A stretch of DNA of 11,159 nt. Origin: an uncultured Pseudomonadota bacterium. Its GTDB lineage: Bacteria > Pseudomonadota > Gammaproteobacteria > Burkholderiales > Rhodocyclaceae. Numbering within the stretch: position 1 is the stretch's first letter; the number at the start of each line of letters is the position of its first letter. Under the pieces are notes generated by a model, which saw only the letters and a program-made list of their open reading frames with translations, had not been told where the DNA came from and made no database searches. Below, in pieces: positions 1 to 7,137 of the stretch. The stretch lies in assembly GCA_946479855.1 (NCBI GenBank), contig CAMLHL010000080.1, positions 1-11,159 on the forward strand, written 5' to 3'. A program made the position numbers and the translations under genes.

Positions 1-2
1 AT

Positions 3-893
3 TTCTCGGTGAGCCGGACGATGCGCGTCGTGACGACGGCGATCAAGTGCCCGCTCAAGTCGCTCGATTTCGTCACCCTGCGCGTCAAGGACGCCGTTTG
101 CGACCGTTTCCGCGAGGATCTCGGCGAACGACCGAATATCGAGACGCACCATCCCGATGTCAGCATCCATGTCTTCCTCTCCGAGAATGAATGCACGCTG
201 TACCTCGACACCTCCGGCCAGCCGCTGTGGCAGCGCGGTTTCCGCAAGGCCAGCGTCGATGCGCCGCTGAAGGAAAACCTCGCCGCCGGCATCCTGAAAA
301 TGACCGGCTGGCAGCCCGGCACGCCGCTGATCGACCCGATGTGCGGCAGCGGCACCTTCCTGCTCGAAGCGGTGCAGATGGCCCTCGACCGTGCGCCAGG
401 GCTGGATCGCGGTTTCGCTTTCGAGTTGCTGAAGAGCTTCGCGGCGCTCGACTGGGCGAATATCCGGGCCGCCGCCGAGGCGCGGGTCAAACCGGCCGAG
501 CCGCTGGATATTCGCGGTTACGACATCGACGACAAGGCCGTGCGCGCCACCCGGCGCAATCTCCAGGAAGCCGGTTTTGGCCAGATTGTCACGGTCGACC
601 GTAGCGATCTGCTGGAAACGCAGCCGCTGACCGATCACGGTATTCTCGTCACCAATCCGCCCTACGGCGAACGCATCGGCGAGCAGGACGAACTGGCCGA
701 GTTTTACCCACAGCTCGGCACGGCATTAAAGAAGCACTGGGCCGGCTGGAACTGCTTCTTCTTTACCGCCGATCTCCGTCTGCCCAAGCTGGTCGGCCTC
801 CGGCCCAGCCGCAAGACGCCGCTCTTCAACGGGCCGCTGGAGTGCCGGCTATTCGAGATCCGCATGGTGGCAGGCAGTAATCGCAAGGGGTGA
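3..893 (+). CDS. THUMP-type class I SAM-dependent 23S rRNA (guanine-N2) methyltransferase, RlmL-like, 5' end outside window
   Basis: This cytoplasmic enzyme is predicted to methylate a guanine base of 23S rRNA using S-adenosylmethionine. The reading frame is open to the left edge; a GTG at 9 exists, but the residues around it belong to the THUMP domain, so the true start lies upstream. Counting from that GTG, residues 1-75 are the end of the THUMP domain and 85-95 carry the APLKENLAA signature that precedes the Rossmann fold. The SAM-binding motif DPMCGSGTFLLEA is at 109-121, the acidic YDID at 171-174 and the catalytic NPPYGERIG at 216-224. This matches the N-terminal half of E. coli RlmL/RlmK. 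The protein ends right after the methyltransferase domain, so the RlmK half is absent. The family assignment is firm; the exact target base is inferred from RlmL. Confidence 0.9.
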   Translation, partial: FSVSRTMRVVTTAIKCPLKSLDFVTLRVKDAVCDRFREDLGERPNIETHHPDVSIHVFLSENECTLYLDTSGQPLWQRGFRKASVDAPLKENLAAGILKMTGWQPGTPLIDPMCGSGTFLLEAVQMALDRAPGLDRGFAFELLKSFAALDWANIRAAAEARVKPAEPLDIRGYDIDDKAVRATRRNLQEAGFGQIVTVDRSDLLETQPLTDHGILVTNPPYGERIGEQDELAEFYPQLGTALKKHWAGWNCFFFTADLRLPKLVGLRPSRKTPLFNGPLECRLFEIRMVAGSNRKG

Positions 894-916
894 TTGCCGC
901 CGCGAAACGGGCATGG

Positions 917-926
917 GATCATGATC
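917..926. repeat. 10-bp perfect palindrome GATCATGATC
   Basis: A perfect palindrome with two GATC sites lies in the 81-base gap between the methyltransferase and the CoA-transferase gene. It is not followed by a T run, so it does not look like a terminator. It could be a binding site for the downstream gene or chance; a convincing -35/-10 pair was not found in this gap. Confidence 0.25.
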
Positions 927-974
927 GCCGTGGAATAATCGGCATTCTAAAAAGCTAATTCAGGGAGAGTAGCG

Positions 975-2270
975 GTGTCCGTCCAGGCCTTATATTTGCA
1001 AAAGCGCATGTCCGCCGCCGACGCCATCCGCGTCGTTCGCAACGGCGAGACCATCGTCGTGCCGACCGGGGTCGGCGAGCCGCCCGGGCTGTTGTCGGCC
1101 CTGGCCGAGGCGCGCCGTGATTTTCGTGGGGTCACGGTGGCGCAGCTCCTGCCGGTTTGCAAATACGCCTATTTCGATCCGGAAACCGCCGAGCACGTCC
1201 GGCATACCGCCTATTTCTTCAGTGGCACTTCGCGCCCGGGCGGCCTGGAGGGCTGGATCGACTACCTGCCGGCGTATTTCGCCGAATTGCCGATGCTGAT
1301 CAGTCGCAACCAGATCCCGGCCGATGTCGTCTTCAGCATTGCCTCGCCGATGGACGAGCACGGCTATTTTTCGCTGTCGTTGGCCGCCGACTACACCATG
1401 GCGGCGGTGGACAAGGCGCGTGCCGTGGTCCTCGAGGTCAATCCCAATGTGCCCTTCGCCAACGGCGACTGCCACGTACATATCTCGCAGGTCACGGCAC
1501 TGATCGAAAGCGAGGACCCCATCCTTGAAGTCGGTCTGCCGAAGATCGGTCCGGTCCAGGAGGCGATCGGCAAGTACGTCGCCGACATGATCCCCGATGG
1601 CGCCACCCTGCAGATCGGCTATGGCGGCATTCCCGATGCGGTCGTCATGCAGTTGACCGATAAGCGCGATCTGGGCGTGCATACCGAAATGGTCGGCGAC
1701 GGCATCATGACGCTGGTCGAAGCCGGCGTCATCACCAACCGCCGGAAGAACTACCACCACGGCAAGATGCTGGCGACCTTCGCGCTCGGTTCGAAAAAGC
1801 TCTACCAGTTCATGCACCGCAACCCGGCCCTCGAAATGCACCCGGTCGACTTCACCAATGACCCGTACCTGGCTGGCCAGAACGACAACCTGCACGCCAT
1901 CAATGCCACCATGCAGATCGACTTTCTCGGCCAGTGCGGCTCGGAAAGCCTCGGTCCGGCGCCGTATTCCGGCACCGGCGGCCAGGCCGATTTCGTGCGT
2001 GCCGCCAACCGCTCGAACGGCGGCAAGTCTTTCATCGTCCTGCCGTCGACCGCCAAGGACGACACCATCTCGCGGGTGGTGCCGACCCTCTCGGCCGGTA
2101 CGCACGTCACGACGAGCAAGAACGACATCAATTACGTCGTCACCGAATATGGGGTGGCGCAACTGCGCGGCAAGACGGCCAAGGAGCGCTGTCTGGCGCT
2201 GATCGGCATCGCCCATCCCGATTTCCGGGCCGAACTGCGCGATGCGGCGCGGCGGATGAAACTGCTCTGA
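975..2270 (+). CDS. Acetyl-CoA hydrolase/transferase family protein (4-hydroxybutyrate CoA-transferase-like)
   Basis: This cytoplasmic enzyme of 431 residues is predicted to move coenzyme A between a short-chain acyl-CoA and an acid such as acetate, or to hydrolyse acetyl-CoA. The N-terminal domain (about 10-185) has the family segments SGTSRPGG and NPNVPFANGD. The C-terminal domain has the CoA-binding loop QIGYGGIPDAV (about 213-223) and HTEMVGDG, in which Glu238 is at the number of the catalytic glutamate of Clostridium aminobutyricum 4-hydroxybutyrate CoA-transferase. GTGGQADFVRAA and the VTEYGVAQLRGK segment follow. The GTG start is chosen because AGGGAGAG at 962-969 is a good ribosome site; the next Met codon, at 1008, has none. 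It stands alone, with no adjacent acyl-CoA pathway gene, so the substrate cannot be told. Confidence 0.9.
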   Translation: MSVQALYLQKRMSAADAIRVVRNGETIVVPTGVGEPPGLLSALAEARRDFRGVTVAQLLPVCKYAYFDPETAEHVRHTAYFFSGTSRPGGLEGWIDYLPAYFAELPMLISRNQIPADVVFSIASPMDEHGYFSLSLAADYTMAAVDKARAVVLEVNPNVPFANGDCHVHISQVTALIESEDPILEVGLPKIGPVQEAIGKYVADMIPDGATLQIGYGGIPDAVVMQLTDKRDLGVHTEMVGDGIMTLVEAGVITNRRKNYHHGKMLATFALGSKKLYQFMHRNPALEMHPVDFTNDPYLAGQNDNLHAINATMQIDFLGQCGSESLGPAPYSGTGGQADFVRAANRSNGGKSFIVLPSTAKDDTISRVVPTLSAGTHVTTSKNDINYVVTEYGVAQLRGKTAKERCLALIGIAHPDFRAELRDAARRMKLL

Positions 2271-2361
2271 TGGGTGCTTACAAACTGTAGCAATTTTGTC
2301 CGGCCGCTTTGCCGATAATTCGCTATCGTGTAAGTGAATGATTGGTAAAACGGGTGTGACA

Positions 2362-2691
2362 ATGAAAGCGCGAAAATTTCTGATCCTGCTGCTCGCCCTG
2401 ATGCTGGCTGGCATGGGCGGCGCCTGGGCGCACGGGGTGCGCGGCAATGTGGGCGTCTATATTGGCCCCGGCTGGGGGCCGGGTTGGTGGTATCCGCCGC
2501 CGTACTACTATCCCCCGCAAGTGGTCGTCATGCCGCCTGCGCAGCCGCCGGTTTATATCGAGCAACAGGAAGCGCCGGCAGCGGAGGGTCAGTCGTATTG
2601 GTATTTCTGCCGGAGCGCCAAGGGCTACTATCCCTATATCAAGGATTGCCCCGAGGGTTGGCAGAAGGTTTTGCCGCAACCGGAGAAGTGA
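2362..2691 (+). CDS. Small secreted protein, Pro/Gly/aromatic-rich, with two-cysteine C-terminal motif
   Basis: This is an uncharacterised exported protein of 109 residues. Residues 1-23 are a classical signal peptide: KARK, a Leu-rich core, and a predicted cut after AWA. The mature part starts with a Gly/Trp/Tyr/Pro-rich stretch (35-65) with repeats such as GPGWGPGWW and PPPYYYPP. It ends in a compact motif with aromatic residues and two cysteines, Cys83 and Cys96 (FCRSAKGYYPYIKDCPEGW), which could form a disulfide in the periplasm. I have seen this tail in unnamed proteobacterial secreted proteins, but no function is known to me. ATG 2362 is chosen over ATG 2338 because it puts the signal peptide at the N terminus; neither has a strong ribosome site. 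It lies 3 bases before the glycine-zipper lipoprotein, so the two are probably co-expressed. Confidence 0.75.
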   Translation: MKARKFLILLLALMLAGMGGAWAHGVRGNVGVYIGPGWGPGWWYPPPYYYPPQVVVMPPAQPPVYIEQQEAPAAEGQSYWYFCRSAKGYYPYIKDCPEGWQKVLPQPEK

Positions 2692-2694
2692 AAA

Positions 2695-3240
2695 ATGATT
2701 GAGCCAATGGTTTTTGCCAAACGCAGTGCCATCGTGGCAGGCACCCTGTTGCTGGGCGCCTGCGTCAGCTTGCCGAACGGGCCGAGCGTCATGGTTTTGC
2801 CGGGAAGCGGTCAAAGCATCGAGTCGTTCCGGGAGGACGACATGTATTGCCGTCAGTACGCCCACATCCAGATCGGTGGCAAGACGGCCGGCGATGCGGC
2901 GAAAGAGTCGGTGGTGACCAGCGCCGCGGTCGGAACGGCGGTCGGTGCCGTCGCCGGTGCAGCAATCGGCGGTGGCGGGCGCGGGGCGGCGACGGGTGCC
3001 GGTGTCGGCCTGCTGATGGGCAGCGCCGTCGGTTCCGATGCGGGACGTATATCCGGCATCAGCACGCAGCGCCAGTACGACAACGCTTACATCCAGTGCA
3101 TGTACACCAAGGGGCATCGCGTGCCGGTGCCCGCCGGCATGGTGACGTCTTCCTCGCCATCCCGGGCGGTACGGGCGCCGGATGCGAACATCCCGCCTCC
3201 GCCGCCGGGCTCGCCGCCACCACCGCCACCCGGACGGTGA
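2695..3240 (+). CDS. Glycine-zipper (YMGG-like) lipoprotein with polyproline tail
   Basis: This is a predicted lipoprotein of 181 residues. The signal peptide ends in the lipobox LGAC with Cys23 as the lipidated residue. After a linker (24-70) with DDMYCRQYA, residues 77-117 form a long Gly/Ala repeat with small residues every four positions, the glycine-zipper pattern seen in outer-membrane lipoproteins of the SlyB/17-kDa antigen type. The segment QYDNAYIQCMYTKGHRVP (about 127-144) is typical of this family and carries Cys135. The tail has runs of five and six prolines (167-171 and 174-179). GGAG at 2682-2685 gives a good ribosome site for ATG 2695. The glycine zipper suggests membrane insertion or self-association. 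A role in envelope integrity is inference only. Its 3' end converges on lipA with 15 bases between them. Confidence 0.85.
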   Translation: MIEPMVFAKRSAIVAGTLLLGACVSLPNGPSVMVLPGSGQSIESFREDDMYCRQYAHIQIGGKTAGDAAKESVVTSAAVGTAVGAVAGAAIGGGGRGAATGAGVGLLMGSAVGSDAGRISGISTQRQYDNAYIQCMYTKGHRVPVPAGMVTSSSPSRAVRAPDANIPPPPPGSPPPPPPGR

Positions 3241-3255
3241 TGGCCGTCTGATGGG

Positions 3256-4200
3256 TCAGGCCACGCCGGCGCTGTGCGCCTGCTGGTCGGCCCAATAGCT
3301 GGAACGTACCATCGGCGCACAGGCGGCGCCGGAGAAGCCCATTTTGAGCGCTTCGGTTTCGAACATCTTGAAGGTGTCGGGATGGACGTAGCGGCTGACC
3401 GGCAGGTGATGGCCGGAGGGGGCGAGGTACTGGCCGATGGTCAGCATCTCGACGTCGTTGGCGCGCAGGTCGCGCATCACTTCGAGGATTTCCTCGTCGG
3501 TTTCGCCGAGGCCGACCATCAGGCCGGACTTGGTCTTGACCTGCGGATAGCGCGCCTTGAACTGCTTCATCAGGGCCAGCGAATGGGCGTAATCGGCGCC
3601 CGGGCGGGCCTGCTTGTAGAGGCGGGGCACCGTTTCCATGTTGTGGTTGAGCACGTCGGGCAGGCTGGCGCCGAGGATGTCGATGGCGATGTCCATGCGG
3701 CCGCGGAAGTCGGGGACCAGGGTTTCGATGGTGGTCTTCGGCGAAGCCTCGCGCACGGCGCGGACGACATCGACGAAGTGCTGGGCGCCGCCGTCGCGCA
3801 GGTCGTCGCGGTCGACGCTGGTGATCACGACGTATTGCAGTTTCAGCGAGGAGACCGAGTCGGCCAGTTCGGCCGGTTCGTTCGGATTGGGCGGCAGCGG
3901 CTGGCCGTGGCCGACATCGCAGAAGGGGCAGCGGCGGGTGCAGATGTCGCCGAGGATCATGAAGGTCGCCGTGCCGCGGCCGAAGCATTCGCCGATGTTC
4001 GGGCAGGCGGCTTCCTCGCAGACGGTGTGCAGCTTCTTTTCGCGCAGCATCGACTTGATTTCGCCGAAGCGCCCGGCGCTGTTGCCGGCCTTGACGCGGA
4101 TCCACTCGGGTTTGCGCAGCGGTTGGTCGACCGGGATGATCTTGATCGGGATGCGCGCGGTTTTCAGCTCGCCTTTTTGCTTGACGCCTTTTTCAGCCAT
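3256..4200 (-). CDS. lipA: Lipoyl synthase LipA (radical SAM)
   Basis: LipA inserts sulfur at C6 and C8 of octanoyl groups bound to lipoyl domains, giving the lipoamide of pyruvate and 2-oxoglutarate dehydrogenases and the glycine cleavage H protein. The protein is 314 residues, near the usual length. Auxiliary [4Fe-4S] cluster ligands are Cys61, Cys66 and Cys72 (C-x4-C-x5-C). The radical SAM cluster ligands are Cys87, Cys91 and Cys94 (C-x3-C-x2-C, within CTRRCPFC). The conserved RSSY at 299-302 supplies the serine ligand of the auxiliary cluster. All key residues are present. The ATG lies inside the end of lipB (8-base overlap), so translation is probably coupled. It is the last gene of the dacA-dat-ybeD-lipB-lipA block. 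Confidence 0.97.
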   Translation of the reverse strand: MAEKGVKQKGELKTARIPIKIIPVDQPLRKPEWIRVKAGNSAGRFGEIKSMLREKKLHTVCEEAACPNIGECFGRGTATFMILGDICTRRCPFCDVGHGQPLPPNPNEPAELADSVSSLKLQYVVITSVDRDDLRDGGAQHFVDVVRAVREASPKTTIETLVPDFRGRMDIAIDILGASLPDVLNHNMETVPRLYKQARPGADYAHSLALMKQFKARYPQVKTKSGLMVGLGETDEEILEVMRDLRANDVEMLTIGQYLAPSGHHLPVSRYVHPDTFKMFETEALKMGFSGAACAPMVRSSYWADQQAHSAGVA

Positions 4201-4810
4201 GTTGTTTATCCAGTTGCTGTAGCAAGTGTTGAGAGAGTTGCTCGCCCGCCTCGTGAGCGGTGAGCGGAATGTTCAGGTCTTTGGTTTGCACGACTTTGAG
4301 GCCGGCATAGCCGCAGGGATTGATCGCCGCGAAGGGGGAAAGATCCATGTCGACGTTCAGCGACACGCCATGATACGAGCAGCCGTTGCGAATGCGCAGA
4401 CCGAGGGCGGCCACCTTGGCCTCGCCGACATAGACGCCCGGCGCGCCGGTGCGGCGTTCGGCGGTGACGCCGTGTTCGCCGAGGAGGTCGATCACCGCCT
4501 GCTCGATGGCACTGACCAGTTCGCGCACCTTGATCTTCAGCCGGGGCAGGTCGAGCAGCAGGTAGATCACGACCTGGCCGGGGCCGTGGTAGGTGACCTG
4601 GCCGCCGCGGTCGATGTTGACGACGGGGATGCCGACATCGCGCAGGATGTGTTCCGGTTTGCCGGCCTGGCCGAGCGTATAGACCGGCGGATGCTCGACG
4701 ATCCAGATCTCGTCGGGCGTGTCGCTGGTGCGCGAAGCCGTGAAATCCTGCATGGCCTGGAAGGTCGGGGCGTAGTCGACCCGGCCCAGGCGTTTGACGA
4801 CGAGGTTCAC
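4193..4810 (-). CDS. lipB: Octanoyltransferase LipB
   Basis: LipB transfers octanoate from octanoyl-acyl carrier protein to the lipoyl domain lysine, the first step of de novo lipoate formation before LipA. It has 205 residues, close to the E. coli enzyme. The signature [12 protein letters not shown] is at 68-79. The catalytic pair is visible as Lys132 (in [11 protein letters not shown]) and Cys166 (in NPCGYAG), with SYHGVSLNV at 146-154. The start is a GTG lying immediately after the ybeD stop (TAG then GTG, no gap). No clear ribosome site precedes it, so translation probably depends on coupling to ybeD. The next in-frame Met is residue 20, too far in for the family. Confidence 0.96.
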   Translation of the reverse strand: MNLVVKRLGRVDYAPTFQAMQDFTASRTSDTPDEIWIVEHPPVYTLGQAGKPEHILRDVGIPVVNIDRGGQVTYHGPGQVVIYLLLDLPRLKIKVRELVSAIEQAVIDLLGEHGVTAERRTGAPGVYVGEAKVAALGLRIRNGCSYHGVSLNVDMDLSPFAAINPCGYAGLKVVQTKDLNIPLTAHEAGEQLSQHLLQQLDKQHG

Positions 4811-5080
4811 CTAGAGGACGACTTTGACCAGCGGATGGCTGGTCAGCTCCATGTACAGCGCATCGAGTTGCGGCTTCGAGGTGGCAACCACGGTGCAGGT
4901 CAGGCTCAGGTAGTTGCCGCCGGAGCTGGCGCGCATTTCCATCGTCGCGCCGTCGAAATCGGGGGCGTGTTTGGTGACGATGGTCAGTACTGCCTGGGCG
5001 AGTTCGTCCTCGGCCTTGCCCATGATCTTCAGGGGAAAGTCGCAGGGAAATTCGAGCAGGGTGTCCTTGTACGAAGCCAT
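4811..5080 (-). CDS. ybeD: YbeD/DUF493 family protein
   Basis: This is a small cytoplasmic protein of 89 residues, matching the E. coli YbeD family (87 residues). The N-terminal FPCDFPLKIMG (11-21) is the family signature and the C-terminal half has the expected pattern ending in HPLVKVVL. The fold is known to resemble regulatory ACT-like domains, but its role is not established; it is often described as lipoate-linked because it sits beside lipB in many genomes, as it does here. The ATG is one base after the dat stop. The family is recognised with confidence, the function is not. Confidence 0.93.
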   Translation of the reverse strand: MASYKDTLLEFPCDFPLKIMGKAEDELAQAVLTIVTKHAPDFDGATMEMRASSGGNYLSLTCTVVATSKPQLDALYMELTSHPLVKVVL

Positions 5081-5081
5081 C

Positions 5082-5957
5082 TCAGCCTTTGCGCATTACG
5101 GTGTTCTTGAAATCCTGGTACCACTGCCACATCTGCCCGGCGAGCGGGCCGGGCTTGCCGGTGCCGACCGGCTGGCCGTCGAGGGAGGTGATCGCCAGAA
5201 TTTCCTTGGTCGATGAGGTCATCCAGACCTCGTCGGCACTGCGAAGTTCATTTTCGTGGATTTCGCCGATTTTTAGTGGTTGACCGTGGGATTCGGCCAG
5301 TTCGAGGATCACGTCGTAGGTGATGCCGGGCAGCATCAGCTGGGTCTTGGGTGGGGCGAGCAAAAGGCCGTCCCTGACCACGAAGATGTTGGAGGCGGCG
5401 CCTTCCTTCATCAGCCCGTCGCGGATCAGGATCGCTTCGGCACAGCCCTGGTCGACCGCCTGCTGGCGGGCCAGCACGTTGGCGAGCAGGGAGATCACCT
5501 TGAGATCGCAGCGCGCCCAGCGCAGGTCGGGGACGGTGATCGCCGAAACACCCTTGGCGCGCACCTCGGCCGGCGTAGTCACCAGCGGCGAGGCGAAGGC
5601 GAAGACGGTCGGCGGCACGCTGGCTGGCGGAAAAGCGTGATCGCGCTTGTCGTCAGCGCCGCGGGTGACTTGCAGGTAGATCGACTGATCGTCCCAGGGG
5701 GCAGTCTCGACCAGGCTCAGGATGACCGCTTTCCAGCTGTCGAGCGGCAGCGGATTGGTCAGGCGGATGCCGTCCAGCGTCGCCAGTAATCGCTGCAGGT
5801 GCTCGTCGATGCGGAAGGCGCGGCGCGAATAGACTGGGATGACCTCATACACGCCGTCGCCGTACAAAAAACCGCGGTCGAGCGGCGAAATGCCCGCCTC
5901 CGCCAGCGGCAGGAAGCGGCCATTGAGATAGACGGGATCGGCGACGTAGGGAGTCAC
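5082..5957 (-). CDS. dat: D-amino acid aminotransferase (fold type IV PLP enzyme)
   Basis: This cytoplasmic pyridoxal-phosphate enzyme is predicted to exchange amino groups between D-amino acids and 2-oxo acids (D-alanine + 2-oxoglutarate to pyruvate + D-glutamate). In 291 residues it shows DRGFLYGDGVYEV (27-39), the catalytic Lys153 in CDLKVISLLAN, and Glu185 in KEGAASNIF. The D-specific carboxylate-binding residues Arg105 and His107 (KRDH) follow QVTRG, as in Bacillus D-alanine aminotransferase, and set it apart from branched-chain aminotransferases. The frame is open up to 6029, but the extra 24 codons overlap the end of dacA and look non-homologous. GTG 5957, four bases after the dacA stop, gives the expected N terminus (TPYVADPVYLNG). 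An aminodeoxychorismate lyase is the main alternative, made unlikely by Arg105/His107. Confidence 0.92.
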   Translation of the reverse strand: MTPYVADPVYLNGRFLPLAEAGISPLDRGFLYGDGVYEVIPVYSRRAFRIDEHLQRLLATLDGIRLTNPLPLDSWKAVILSLVETAPWDDQSIYLQVTRGADDKRDHAFPPASVPPTVFAFASPLVTTPAEVRAKGVSAITVPDLRWARCDLKVISLLANVLARQQAVDQGCAEAILIRDGLMKEGAASNIFVVRDGLLLAPPKTQLMLPGITYDVILELAESHGQPLKIGEIHENELRSADEVWMTSSTKEILAITSLDGQPVGTGKPGPLAGQMWQWYQDFKNTVMRKG

Positions 5958-5961
5958 GGGT

Positions 5962-7101
5962 TTAGGCGAACCAGAGGCGGATGGTGTCGATGATACGGAT
6001 GAAGATGTTGCCGAGTGCCACATTTTCAAGGGCCATGACGGGATATTCGCCGTAGGGCTTGCCGTCGATGCTGACCTTCAGCAGGCCGAGCTTCTGGCCG
6101 GCCTGGATCGGCGCGATCAGCCGCGGTTCGGCGACAAAGTCGCTCTTCACCTTGTCGGCATACCCCTTCGGCACGGCGATGCTGAGGTCGCTGGTGACGC
6201 CGGCCTTGACTTCGCTCTGGGCGCCCTTCCAGACGCGCAGCGTGGCGACGACCTGATCCTTGGCGAACAGCGACACGGCGTCGTAGGAGATGTAGCCCCA
6301 GTTGAGCAGTTTCTGCGACTCGCTGGCGCGGGCGCTGTCCGAGCTGGTGCCGAGCACCACCGAGACCAGGCGGCGCTTGTCGCGCAGGGCCGAGGAAATC
6401 AGGCAATAACCGGCGGCTTCGGTATGCCCGGTCTTGAGGCCGTCGACCGTCGGATCGATATAAAGCAGGCGGTTGCGGTTCGGCTGGGTGATGTTGTTAT
6501 AGGTAAATGCCTTCATCGAGTAATACGTCTTGTATTCCTCGGGGAAGTCGCGAATCAGGGCGGCGGAGAGCAGGGAAAGGTCGCGCGCCGTGGTGTAGTG
6601 CTGGGGGTCGGGCAGGCCGGTCGAGTTCATGAAATGGCTGTTCTTCATGCCCAGGCGCTGTGCCTCGCGGTTCATCATCTGCGCGAAATTCTCCTCGCTG
6701 CCGGCGATGCCTTCGGCCAGGGTGACGCAGGCGTCGTTGCCCGACTGGACGATCATGCCCTTGATCAGGTCTTCGACCGGTACCTGCGTGTCAACGCGGA
6801 TGAACATCTTGGAGCCGCCGGTTCGCCAGGCTTTTTCCGAAACCGGCAGAGACTGGCCCAGGGTGATGGTCTTCTGGCGCATGGCCACGAAGGTCAGGTA
6901 AGCCGTCATCAACTTGGTCAGCGAAGCTGGCTCAAGACGCTCGTCGGGTTTTTCGGCGGTCAATACCTGATTCGAGCCCATTTCCAGCAGCAGCCAGGAT
7001 TTTGCCGCCAGGGACGGCGGGATCGGCTGTTGTTGGGCCAGCGCCTGGCTGGCGACGATGAGGCTAAAGAGAATGAGGGTGATCTTGCGGAACAGCAACA
7101 T
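5962..7101 (-). CDS. dacA: D-alanyl-D-alanine carboxypeptidase, penicillin-binding protein 5/6 family (S11)
   Basis: This periplasmic enzyme removes the terminal D-alanine from peptidoglycan pentapeptides. In 379 residues the three active-site motifs are complete: SLTK at 60-63 with nucleophile Ser60, SGN at 120-122, and KTG at 223-225. Residues 1-22 are a signal peptide with a predicted cut after ALA. A beta-rich PBP5 C-terminal domain follows about residue 275. The last residues (LGNIFIRIIDTIRLWFA) form an amphipathic helix of the type that anchors PBP5 to the outer face of the inner membrane. No strong ribosome site is seen before the ATG, but this start gives a proper signal peptide. It lies 36 bases after the nhaR-like gene and heads the dat-ybeD-lipB-lipA cluster. 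D-alanine set free here could feed Dat (inference). Confidence 0.95.
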   Translation of the reverse strand: MLLFRKITLILFSLIVASQALAQQQPIPPSLAAKSWLLLEMGSNQVLTAEKPDERLEPASLTKLMTAYLTFVAMRQKTITLGQSLPVSEKAWRTGGSKMFIRVDTQVPVEDLIKGMIVQSGNDACVTLAEGIAGSEENFAQMMNREAQRLGMKNSHFMNSTGLPDPQHYTTARDLSLLSAALIRDFPEEYKTYYSMKAFTYNNITQPNRNRLLYIDPTVDGLKTGHTEAAGYCLISSALRDKRRLVSVVLGTSSDSARASESQKLLNWGYISYDAVSLFAKDQVVATLRVWKGAQSEVKAGVTSDLSIAVPKGYADKVKSDFVAEPRLIAPIQAGQKLGLLKVSIDGKPYGEYPVMALENVALGNIFIRIIDTIRLWFA

Positions 7102-7137
7102 GGAATTTTGACTTTGTTTGGCGTTGGGGGGAAACCA

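Noticed and set aside
2296..2319. TTGTCC and GATAAT upstream of the small secreted protein gene as a promoter
   Set aside because: The spacing is 12 bases, too short for sigma-70; no better -35 is placed correctly for the GATAAT.
990..2447. A 485-codon open frame antisense to the CoA-transferase gene, rich in His/Asp/Val
   Set aside because: It mirrors the codon positions of a strong real gene in high-GC DNA, shows no recognisable domain, and overlaps the gene fully. It is a composition artefact.
3233..3248. Hairpin GACGG-N6-CCGTC between the converging lipoprotein and lipA genes, as a shared terminator
   Set aside because: The stem is only 5 bp, it overlaps the coding end, and no T run follows on either strand.
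3274..4263. A 329-codon plus-strand open frame across lipA (and similar ones at 4226-5110, 5280-5789 and 6424-7710)
   Set aside because: Same artefact: the amino acids (GADHVGQ-rich) reflect the complement of lipA, lipB, dat and dacA codons, and the genes on the minus strand are complete and conserved.
5958..6029. A 24-residue Ser-rich N-terminal extension of dat
   Set aside because: It lies inside the end of dacA in another frame and is not part of the aminotransferase fold; the GTG at 5957 gives the normal N terminus.
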